A stretch of 64,000 nucleotides of DNA, from positions 4,402,001 to 4,466,000 of the forward strand of contig JBLDXI010000042.1 in NCBI GenBank assembly GCA_047495785.1. The letters run 5' to 3'. The DNA is from Lepidodermella squamata (Eukaryota; Gastrotricha). The translations under genes were made by a program, and so were the position numbers. The stretch's first letter is position 1, and each line of letters starts with the position of its first letter. Positions 1 through 7,818 of the stretch are shown piece by piece. Under the pieces are notes generated by a model. It was not told the DNA's origin. It saw only the letters and a program-made list of their open reading frames with translations, and did not search any database.

Positions 1-652
1 TTCCACAAGGGGCTGAAAACGATTCTGTCGAAAAACAGGGTTCTACAATTTTTGATGATTCACCAGTCGATTTCAGACTTAATTTAGGGTAATTTTCGGT
101 AATTTCCAGGAATTTCTCCGAATCTATTCTCATTGGAAACTGGCAACGGTCCTAGGTTATTAGCATTTCTATAAGCTTTTGGCCATATGTTTTGATTCGA
201 CGTTTTGTTATGGGAATTTTGCTCCATTTTTCAGTACTCACTCCGAGCTCACTTTTGGGACGCTGTATATCTTTACCCCCTCGCCTAGCAATGGTTTGTA
301 GGCATACGTTGGTTGCTTGTTGCGCTTGCAAACGGTAGCCCACTTGAGGAGGGAGTGGAAGCTTGGTCACTTCAGACATTCGCCAAAGATCCTGAAAGAT
401 CCTAGGTTCACATTTCATGTGAACGCACAGTTGAACCCAGCTTAAAGTTATCCGTGCCATAATCGCAGCCAAAATGTAAGGGGTTGGTTGAATTGCAGGA
501 GCACCCAGGTTGCCACTCTCTTTTGGAAATTCTTGACTGATCAAGAAGGTTCCAAATAAAAGGTTCCAAAGAAAAGGTTCCCAAGATGGCATCCGTTCTG
601 TCTTTTACATTTTGGCACGATTAATTCATTTTTTGTGTGTTTGTTCCAATAG
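1..652. other. Intron of the GPCR gene with a weak copy of the foldback repeat
   Basis: No exon was recognised here. The minus strand has a 146-codon open frame (152-592) that looks like repeat-derived sequence, not a gene. Around 300-400 the minus strand resembles one arm of the foldback repeats at 21,272-22,020 and 25,766-26,439 (a stretch like AAGTGGGCTACCG followed by CAAGC and AACC). The likeness is partial and only suggestive. Confidence 0.35.
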
Positions 653-1347
653 GAAACTTCCTTGACATGCTGACGCTCATAAACGCTGGTGTTAACTTTG
701 TGCTGTTCGCTTCAATGAGTTCCGAGTTCCGCGCGGCCCTGAACAAGCAGCTCAGTTCGTGGTGCCACTGCTACGCTCAGATGCTAGAGAAAAAGCAACA
801 GGAACACCAGCAGTTGCAACAGCAGCCCAACAAGCAACGCCCACAGGCCGCTGCATCAAATCCTGCTCCAACACTAGTCGTCGTAGCTACACCAGACTCA
901 ACCCTACTCACCCCGGCTAAAAACGGCCATGTCAACCATGGCATTCAGAAATCATCGTCAAAAAGCGTCGCACTTAATAGCCTAGATACAGCAGAAAAAT
1001 CAGATGCGGAAAGTTGTGTAGCCCTATTGAGCCCGTGTCAAAATAACGGAGATTGCAATCATAAGATGACTATGACTGAGGCAGGAGAAAGGAGTGAAAG
1101 CGAGAGCCCGTGCCATACGGCTGACTGCCAGCATGTTGTAAAACGAGAGCCTAGCATAGATCAAATAGCTGAGAACAGCTCGCCTGTAGTAGACGACATT
1201 GAGCCTACTGTTGATGAGCCGCAATTGGCTACAGGCAAGCAGTTTTCGATACTAGCGAACAGGGCCAAGTCCCAGGCTAGCAATCGGCGAGAATTAGCCA
1301 CCAAATTGATCCCCCTCCTCGCCAAAGAACAGGAGCAATTTGTATGA
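653..1347 (+). CDS. C-terminal exon of a rhodopsin-class (peptide-receptor-like) GPCR, partial
   Basis: The last coding exon begins after an acceptor ending at 652 and stops with TGA at 1345-1347; earlier exons lie left of the window. The first 30 or so residues match the end of transmembrane helix 7 and the start of helix 8 of class A receptors: a hydrophobic run with NAGVNF followed by SSEFRAAL, as in FMRFamide/neuropeptide receptors of invertebrates. The remaining 200 residues are an intracellular tail rich in Gln, Ser and acidic residues, with WCHC soon after helix 8 as possible palmitoylation cysteines. The ligand cannot be named from this piece; neuropeptide is an inference from the helix 7/8 pattern. 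The reading frame is open upstream of the acceptor only by chance. Confidence 0.6.
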
Positions 1348-1687
1348 AATCAAGGAGTCCCCGATACCTCAAGTCTTAGCCTTATGAACCACAAATTTCG
1401 ACATATCTTCCTGTTAATGTATTCTCTCGAAATTTCGGACCATTTCTACGTGAATATAACCCACATTTTCTTATGAGCAGCGATCGATTTTTAACCGCTT
1501 TTCTACTCTTCTCATCTTTGTGTTGTTGTTTCGGCGAAAGAGACATGTTTCTACTTTATCGTGATTTCTAGTTGTTTTCGACAGATAACGAGCGCAACTT
1601 GATGATGTAAACAGACTTTGTCCGGTATTTTTTAGAATCAAAAAGCAGAGCGACTTTCTTACTTGTTATGAAATGATGGCTAAAAAA

Positions 1688-1693
1688 AATAAA
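1688..1693 (+). terminator. AATAAA polyadenylation signal for the GPCR gene
   Basis: A perfect AATAAA 341 bases after the GPCR stop, in AT-rich sequence with no further coding signal. It is the first good signal found downstream and fits a 3' UTR of about 360 bases. Confidence 0.5.
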
Positions 1694-2055
1694 CTTCGAA
1701 CTGCATCTTGGTCATTGCGTGGCTTGTTTGTTTCACAATTTGCTGCTAATTCCAGGTCGAACAACACAATAAGTTGCAAGTCGATGATCGCAGACGTGTG
1801 GGGCAAAGTGGTGGGGACTCACGCATATATCAATAATTGATAGCAATAACACATGGCGGCGACCTTTTGCTGTGAGGGTCCATATATTTCGTAAAAGTAA
1901 CGCGTGACTGCGCGCGGGTGGGTACCATTCCGCATTGAACTTTTTAAATCAATAAAATACACTAATGGACTGTGTTAAGTACAGACACTGCCGCACTCTC
2001 GTTTGCAAGTGTCAAAAGCGCTATTTAAGCTTGCTGTATTGGAAGACATCCGAAA
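1694..2055. other. Intergenic, probable promoter of the small secreted-protein gene
   Basis: No coding signal. A TATA-like CTATTTAAG lies about 35 bases before the start codon at 2056, so the transcript leader may be short. Nothing else was recognised. Confidence 0.35.
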
Positions 2056-2465
2056 ATGCTTTTGGGCGGAATTCTACTAATCTTTTCGTTCAGCTGCATC
2101 GCTGAGGCAGAAAGAAAATCGTCTAGTCTCAAGCATAGTCAGCTAACGCAATACCTCCGAGAACTGGCGCCATCTCCCGCAGAAGGTAGAACTCTCCTTC
2201 CCTTGTCAGACATATTATATCATTCACATTCTATTTCAATGAAACAGGCCGTTTAAATGAGACAGCACCACAGTTTCAATTTACTATGAACTTCATGAAC
2301 CGGATGATGCGTGAGTTGCGCTTGAAAAAGTGTCGTGAAATGGTTGGCACAATGTGCGACAAGAAAATGGGCCAAGGTTCCTTTTACATCTGGGCTAAGC
2401 GACTCGCTAGCGATGTCATGGCTGGAAAATACGATAAAGCTTTATTTCCCATAAGTCGACAGTAA
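2056..2465 (+). CDS. Small secreted protein, 115 residues, two exons
   Basis: Exon 1 is 2056-2185 and exon 2 is 2248-2465, joined by a 62-base GT-AG intron (AAG/GTAGAA to AAACAG/GCC) that leaves the frame open to a TAA at 2463-2465; 348 coding bases. Residues 1-18 form a clear signal peptide (MLLGGILLIF followed by SFSCIAEA). The mature part is basic, with two cysteines ten residues apart (KKCREMVGTMCDKK) and a second conserved-looking stretch ending SRQ. It could be a small secreted hormone-like or matrix protein; no family was recognised and the two cysteines allow one disulfide. An AATAAA at 2552-2557 probably ends the transcript. Function unknown. Confidence 0.65.
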
Positions 2466-3231
2466 TTCTTATAGCCAGTTTTTTTGATCCAACAGAGGAA
2501 TTGTTGTTCTGTGTTGTCGTACCCTACGCTTCAAAAGGTAGCGCTAGGCCTAATAAATTTTTTGCTGCAAGGAACAGTTTTTTTTCTTATGCTTGGATTC
2601 CAAACTATGCCCGATTGTCTGCATGATGTGTATGATTCTTCGCGTTTCTTCTATTCCAAGGTGAAACTCCGCAGAATTCGCACTGTTATTCAAAACAGAT
2701 AACGATGCTCTAAACGTTAAGAAAAACAAGATGTGACGTTTAGCTCTTTCTCGGCATCTAATTCCGTGCTCACATGAACAAATCTTGATCAATGTTAGCC
2801 AGCTGGATTGGAAGGCTCTTCTGTTATAAGTGCAAAAAAATTGATCTCGGTCACGTTATATATTGGTACCAATCATGAGTGTCGGAATGATTGCCTCAAA
2901 AAAAGCCGCCTAGGGATCACCAAATGGTAAAATTTCATGAATTATATTGCTGTTTCTCCATTTCTTTCTCACTGAACACGTATCGATTTTGCGTTAGCAG
3001 AGAATAAAAAATGCGATAAACGCGCCCCGCTGGGTTTTGTATTTTGGCATTAATATACCCAATTCACGCATCCTTCTTTCTGCGGTCATGTCAACGACTA
3101 TGTAGTCGATAGGCGTATAATAGGCTTGAAAAATCAGTTTTGATTCATTAACGAACAGATGCTCAACGATTTAATGGCTCTTCCAACATTTTTCTTCTCT
3201 CAACTTACAGCGGAAAGCCTCTGTTGGTAAA
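2466..3231. other. 3' UTR of the small gene and upstream region of the next gene
   Basis: Contains AATAAA at 2552-2557 and an acceptor-like site (AACTTACAG) ending at 3210, 21 bases before the next start codon, suited to spliced-leader addition or to a 5' UTR intron. No gene was seen in the rest. Confidence 0.4.
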
Positions 3232-4635
3232 ATGTATCCTGAAGCTTTCATGCTGTTGTTACTACTGCCAACACTAATTCAAAGCTCCCTGCAACAAGTG
3301 GCTATTCCTAGCAACTGGATTTCAGTCGATGGAGACTTCGAAAGATCTCGCTATAAAGCAGAAACACTGGGCGAGATCACAGGAGTCCGAATTAAGTGGA
3401 GAGCTCAACCGGTTCCCAATCTTCAAGGCAATAAATTGCTCATCTACCAGTCTCACGTTTACTACATATCCCTCAACGGAAGTGTTTTCATTCTAAACTC
3501 GAAAACTGGATCGTTGTCGCAAAGGCTTGATTTGAGCTCACGGAGTTACCAGTATCTTTCTGCAATAATTGTTCCGCATCGCTCGCTCCTCATATGTGCA
3601 TTTTCAATATATCCAAGAGCTGAAATTTATGCCGTTGATTTGGCTGGAGTTAAGGCGAAACTAAAATGGGCCGTTGCTTTGAATGCGACTATAACAGATA
3701 TAGTGGCGAGCGCATACCGTTTGTATGTCGCCAATACAAAATTGATCAAAGACGATGATCTTGCCTTTAATACAGTGAGGAGTTTGCGGATTTACCATCT
3801 AGGAACCGGCGAGTCTTTCCGGAGTGTTGTAGATGAGATCCATTTACCGACGGATCTGGCTTTGCATAGAGATGAGACGAGGTTGGTTGGAATATCAGGA
3901 ACAGCGGATGGCCGAAACTGCAGGGGTCATGTTTTCGACATGTCCGAAACGGAGATCAAGAGGCATTTTTGGGAGGGTGATGCCCGCGATTTTCTGCTGG
4001 CCGGTGACTACCTTATCATTCAAAACAGCGACGGCTCTATGGGAGCTCTTGATCTCGACTCTAATCGCATAAAATGGCGAGCTAAATATCCATGTCAAGG
4101 ATTTTTGGCAAGGGACGATTTGTTCCTGTATGGAGCATGCTGGGTCAACGATGATTTTAATTGGCACTTCCAGAAATACAACCTGACAAATGGTCGATTC
4201 ATCGTTGGGAACCGCTTGGCTGATCTTAAATTGACGAAAAATCCAATCGTTCTCGATGACTACGTTGTAATGCCTGCGAAAAACGGCTTGCTCTTCTTGA
4301 ATAAGACTAACGGGGTCGAGCTCGCAGCTTTCAAGTCCTCGACAGTGGAAGACCTGGGTGATTGGGCCTACTACGACGGCTCGTTTTACACTGTTTCGAA
4401 AAACTTCATCTACGCGTTCAAACCGAAGACAATCTTTTACGCTACAATAATCGAAAGCCAGTCAGTATTGATTACTGATTCGTTGAATGACACAGAATCT
4501 AGCGTACAGGTTGGGCAAAGTGCCGCCATCGTATGTCCAAATGACGGAAATTCGGCTACTTTGGAACATAAGCGAGTGTTGGATGCTTTGGCGGCCGCAA
4601 TGTTAAGTCTTTTCATTGTCTCAATACTTAAATGA
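3232..4635 (+). CDS. Secreted or membrane-anchored PQQ/quinoprotein-like beta-propeller protein
   Basis: A single-exon frame of 467 residues. It starts with a strong signal peptide (MYPEAFMLLLLLPTLIQSS) and ends with a hydrophobic stretch (AAAMLSLFIVSI) close to the C-terminus, which suits a GPI-attachment signal or a tail anchor. Between them are repeated strand motifs of the type VYYISLNGSVFILNSKTGSL and GSMGALDLDSNRIKW, the pattern of quinoprotein-like eight-bladed propellers as in the ER protein EMC1 and in BamB-like proteins. Several N-x-S/T sites suit passage through the ER. It is much shorter than EMC1 (near 1000 residues), so it is not an intact EMC1. An AATAAA follows at 4645-4650. 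Exact family and role are not known; the propeller call is by pattern only. Confidence 0.6.
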   Translation: MYPEAFMLLLLLPTLIQSSLQQVAIPSNWISVDGDFERSRYKAETLGEITGVRIKWRAQPVPNLQGNKLLIYQSHVYYISLNGSVFILNSKTGSLSQRLDLSSRSYQYLSAIIVPHRSLLICAFSIYPRAEIYAVDLAGVKAKLKWAVALNATITDIVASAYRLYVANTKLIKDDDLAFNTVRSLRIYHLGTGESFRSVVDEIHLPTDLALHRDETRLVGISGTADGRNCRGHVFDMSETEIKRHFWEGDARDFLLAGDYLIIQNSDGSMGALDLDSNRIKWRAKYPCQGFLARDDLFLYGACWVNDDFNWHFQKYNLTNGRFIVGNRLADLKLTKNPIVLDDYVVMPAKNGLLFLNKTNGVELAAFKSSTVEDLGDWAYYDGSFYTVSKNFIYAFKPKTIFYATIIESQSVLITDSLNDTESSVQVGQSAAIVCPNDGNSATLEHKRVLDALAAAMLSLFIVSILK

Positions 4636-4644
4636 TGTTTATCG

Positions 4645-4650
4645 AATAAA
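4645..4650 (+). terminator. AATAAA polyadenylation signal of the beta-propeller gene
   Basis: Perfect AATAAA ten bases after the stop codon, which would give a very short 3' UTR. Confidence 0.55.
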
Positions 4651-5071
4651 TTGGTGCAAGGCATATGCATTGTTTTTGTGGCGTTCAATCATGGGCAAAT
4701 TCAAGCGGATAGGGGGTCAATATTTTTTATTCTGTTGAAAATCGAATATCTTCTTGAATCACATGTGCGAAAGCCACAAATTATCACTCGCAACCATATC
4801 GTTGGCCTAGTTTTAAGCCCGAATTATGAAACGTTTCGTTGACAATGATAAGGACGTTTCCTTATCTTTAAGAGGCTAGCAAAGCTCGCTACTCTTTTAT
4901 CGACTATCAGTGAAGTGGAGCTTCATTTCACCCGCCCCTTATGGCTTTATTTGGTTCACTGTCTACCCCCATATTTTCTTCCCAAGTCGCAAAGCTTCCA
5001 AATTTTCTCAGCTCACCTGATATAATTAAGATTTTTCAGCCTTGTTAGCTTTTAGCTAAATTTCTATAGAT
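4651..5071. other. Intergenic, leader of the oxygenase gene
   Basis: AT-rich, no coding signal. An acceptor-like GATTTTTCAG ends at 5039, 33 bases before the oxygenase start, so the leader may be spliced. Confidence 0.35.
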
Positions 5072-6025
5072 ATGTTCAAACAAATTGGCGTTGTTGATAT
5101 GGGTCAGGATGACCAAGCGGCGTCCCGTGACATTTTCGACGCCTTCGTCAACGTCGGCTTCTGTTACGTTGTCAATCACGGTGTACCGGACGAAGTTATC
5201 GCAAGCATGGAGAAATTCAGCCACGAATTTTTCGACCTTCCCGACGAAGAGAAGGCAAAGCTATCGAAGAAGCATTTCGTCCCTGAAAACAAGAACGTGT
5301 ACCGAGGCTTCTACCCCGTTCAGCTGAATGCTGACAGTTACAAGGAAGGTTTCGAAATCGGAAACGAAGATTCAACATTCGTGCCGCAGAAGAATCGAGA
5401 CAAGGTCTACTACGAGAAAAACGTATGGCCTGTTACGAGCAACCCTGAATGGGATAAGGCTTTCAAGGAAAACATGGTTAACAACTATCGATCATTGGTC
5501 AAGCTGGGTCTTCGAATCATGCGGCTGCTCGCCATTGCCTTCAAGCTGCCTGAGGATTATTTCGAACCGTTCTTCCGCGAGCACATTTCAACATACCGAC
5601 TGTTGCACTATCCTCTGAATGACAACGTCAACAAGTCGTTCCTTAGCTGTGTTGAGCATTACGACACCGTTGTGCTGACCTTGTTGCATCAGGATAACTT
5701 CGGAGGCCTGCAGGTTCAAAATGACAAGGGCGACTGGATCGATGCTCCTTACATCAAGGGCTCGCTAGTCATCAACATCGGTCGAGCTCTCGAGCAATGG
5801 ACTGGTATGAAGTTGAGAGCTACCAAACATCGTGTTCTGGCAACAAAGGGAGATCGTTATTCGATACCGTTGTTCTTCGAGCCAAATGCAAACGTTGAGA
5901 TCTCTCCGCTACCAGGAAACACGGAAGGGAAACCATTTAAGCCGTTCACTTATGGCGAATTCATGATACCCCACTTCACGAAGTTTTCCGAGTACAAAGA
6001 TCAGTTGGGCCTGTTTCAAGATTAA
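5072..6025 (+). CDS. 2-oxoglutarate/Fe(II)-dependent oxygenase, isopenicillin N synthase-like
   Basis: A single exon encodes 317 residues, normal for this family. The N-terminal DIOX_N half has the signature VGFCYVVNHGV (about 28-38). The C-terminal double-stranded beta-helix has the iron ligands H196 and D198 (HYD, where most members have HTD), H253 (KHRV) and the R-x-S substrate/2OG pair R262 and S264 (RYSIPLFFEPN). TLLHQDNFGGLQV is typical. The region usually reading GDxLxxWTNG is GRALEQWTGM, so the usual Asp is Arg. All metal ligands are present, so an active enzyme is likely; substrate is unknown. Family members include IPNS, ACC oxidase and flavonoid dioxygenases in fungi, bacteria and plants, and related genes occur in some arthropods and nematodes. 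Start chosen at the first Met ahead of the conserved IGVVDM stretch. Confidence 0.85.
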   Translation: MFKQIGVVDMGQDDQAASRDIFDAFVNVGFCYVVNHGVPDEVIASMEKFSHEFFDLPDEEKAKLSKKHFVPENKNVYRGFYPVQLNADSYKEGFEIGNEDSTFVPQKNRDKVYYEKNVWPVTSNPEWDKAFKENMVNNYRSLVKLGLRIMRLLAIAFKLPEDYFEPFFREHISTYRLLHYPLNDNVNKSFLSCVEHYDTVVLTLLHQDNFGGLQVQNDKGDWIDAPYIKGSLVINIGRALEQWTGMKLRATKHRVLATKGDRYSIPLFFEPNANVEISPLPGNTEGKPFKPFTYGEFMIPHFTKFSEYKDQLGLFQD

Positions 6026-6880
6026 GCTGATTATCCAAAAACGTATAATTGCTTGCAAGTTATTGTTGCTCTAGAGCTGGTATATTGCTTGCTCCAAAAG
6101 CTACCTAGGTATTCTACGCGATTTTAGTTCTCAGTAAAATCATATTATTTTAGGGAGAATTCGAAAGATTGTATGGGCTTGAGGTAGCTGGACCATACCT
6201 CGTTTAATCCTCGGAGAGAGCAAGCCCTTTTCGCGTTTGATTCAGTAGTAAACCGTTTGGTCTTAAGAAGTTTTGGAAACATGCACGTGCAAAATGTCAT
6301 GTAAGCATCACGACTCGCTGCCTTCAGGTCTTTGCGCTCAAGATCGGCTCAAGAACGTACCATCGCAACAAAAAGCATATTGTATGACTTTGATGTGATC
6401 AGAGAGTCCATTGTTGTGGAAATAACTTTCGAACATGAAACAGGGTACTTTTTGAAGTTGGAAAATGAGGAGCAGCAATTCTATCCTTCTCATGTGTTAC
6501 GATGAAATGTTGGCTGGAGTATGCGTAATGTGATTACCACTGAAACCAAGCTGAAACCCACTGAGCCCACTAGTAGTAGAACCCACTACTAACCATGCAA
6601 ATTATTGATTATTTCATTCCAAAAACAGACATTTATGAACCTGAAGTACCCCGTAATAAGCTAGCCCAAAGCTAGAGTAAAATATGTTTGCTAAATCGAT
6701 CCGCTGCGCCTTTTTTCTATGTGCTGTGTACTACCCAAGTTGGTAGTAAAATAAACAGCTAGTACCAGGGCTCTTACCATTGCTAAGCTTTGCACTGGTA
6801 AGAGCACGCGGCGACCAAAAAACGACAGCTAACACGAGCTAATAATAGACAAAAACAATTTAGATTAAAAATTAAGTAAG
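6026..6880. other. Intergenic with a short perfect hairpin
   Basis: No gene recognised. AATAAA occurs at 6750-6755. A hairpin with a perfect ten-base stem (GCTCTTACCA at 6770-6779, TGGTAAGAGC at 6796-6805) and a 16-base loop lies just after it. Its role, if any, is unknown. Confidence 0.4.
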
Positions 6881-7030
6881 TTATATGACATGAGGTGATT
6901 TCCGACTTCCGAGTCTCGCCAGTTCAGCTCGCGGCAGGTCATTTTCTTGCACCAACTAAAATAATTCGAATAAAATACCAGTTGGAATTGGCAGATCAGC
7001 CAAATCAAAATTCGAATGCTGATTCAGAAC
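6881..7030 (-). pseudogene. Partial duplicate of the USF leucine-zipper exon with flanking intron
   Basis: Read on the minus strand, 6955 down to 6881 begins after an acceptor (ATTTTAG) and codes LVQENDLPRAELARLG, then diverges and stops at TAA (6881-6883). It matches the start of the real zipper exon at 8391 (LVQQENDLLRAELARLG) with one Gln codon missing and a Leu-to-Pro change in the zipper. The similarity continues through intron sequence on the 5' side (about 6955-7030 against 8391-8470), so this is a DNA duplication and not a retrocopy. It lies beyond the probable USF poly(A) signal. It is either a decayed fragment or a little-used alternative last exon giving a shortened zipper. Confidence 0.7.
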
Positions 7031-7218
7031 ATTGTTGCATTTGGGTAATTTTGGACGCTGATTTTCATGGGAATGTCATTTTATCGACCCTTGGGTCCAA
7101 TTTCGAAAAAATAGGGCATATTTTCCAATTGCCCTTTGGATTTTCGACACGCCTTCAACAACAGTGTTTCCGTCAAAAAAGATCATCAACAAAGACAACA
7201 GATTGAACCGACAAAATG

Positions 7219-7224
7219 TTTATT
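7219..7224 (-). terminator. AATAAA polyadenylation signal of the USF gene
   Basis: TTTATT on the plus strand, that is AATAAA on the minus strand, about 595 bases after the USF stop codon. The intervening 7225-7818 shows no coding signal and is taken as the 3' UTR. Confidence 0.4.
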
Positions 7225-7818
7225 TCATCTCCTTCCTTTTCAAGAGTTTCCATTTCGCTCAGCCAAAGCACGGAAAAAATTAGATATCATCATCAGATAC
7301 AAGTATATATAGACAAATAACCGTTTGTAAATATCAACGCTTTGTTTACACGGAATAGTAATAATGGCTTCCATCAACTTCCACACTTCTTCGCAGAATA
7401 TTTGCAACGTAAATATAACGAATTAAAGTAGCAAGAAGTGTAACAGACAATTCACGACGACATTTATCAAAAGTTAACCGAGAAGATCCGCGAGCAAAAA
7501 TTTATTTTTGCCCTCGAAGCTTGTTCATACCTTTCGCTATAACCACAACGCGATTTTTCAGTCGGAAAAACCTGCGAGAATTCGAAAAAAATACGGCAAT
7601 AAAAGCAACAACAACAGTAAGAGTAGAACGATAATTTGGTTTCCAACTATTTACATACAGATTTTCCTTAAACTGTCATAATAACGCCCTGGCCCATTTT
7701 TTATTTACTTGTGTATATAAGAGGTAGAAAAATTACGGCGAATTTTGTTGTTTCACAATCGCCACGTGTTGTGATACGATGAGATGTTTGAGAAATCGGC
7801 GGAAGAAATGCGCCATCA

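Noticed and set aside
152-592. 146-codon minus-strand open frame at the left end
   Set aside because: Composition and motifs resemble the family A repeat arm and no protein family; it also lies inside the GPCR intron.
1024-1224. Minus-strand open frame inside the GPCR tail
   Set aside because: Shadow of the real coding exon on the other strand.
3232-4635. Calling the propeller gene EMC1
   Set aside because: It is less than half the length of EMC1 and lacks the conserved C-terminal DUF1620 part.
3232-6025. Horizontal transfer of the propeller and oxygenase genes inferred from lack of introns
   Set aside because: TPRA1, ATAD1, NUFIP1, TAMM41 and RPS26 here are intronless too, so lack of introns is no evidence of transfer in this genome.
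6895-7206. 103-codon plus-strand open frame
   Set aside because: It is the antisense of the duplicated USF zipper exon and its intron flank.
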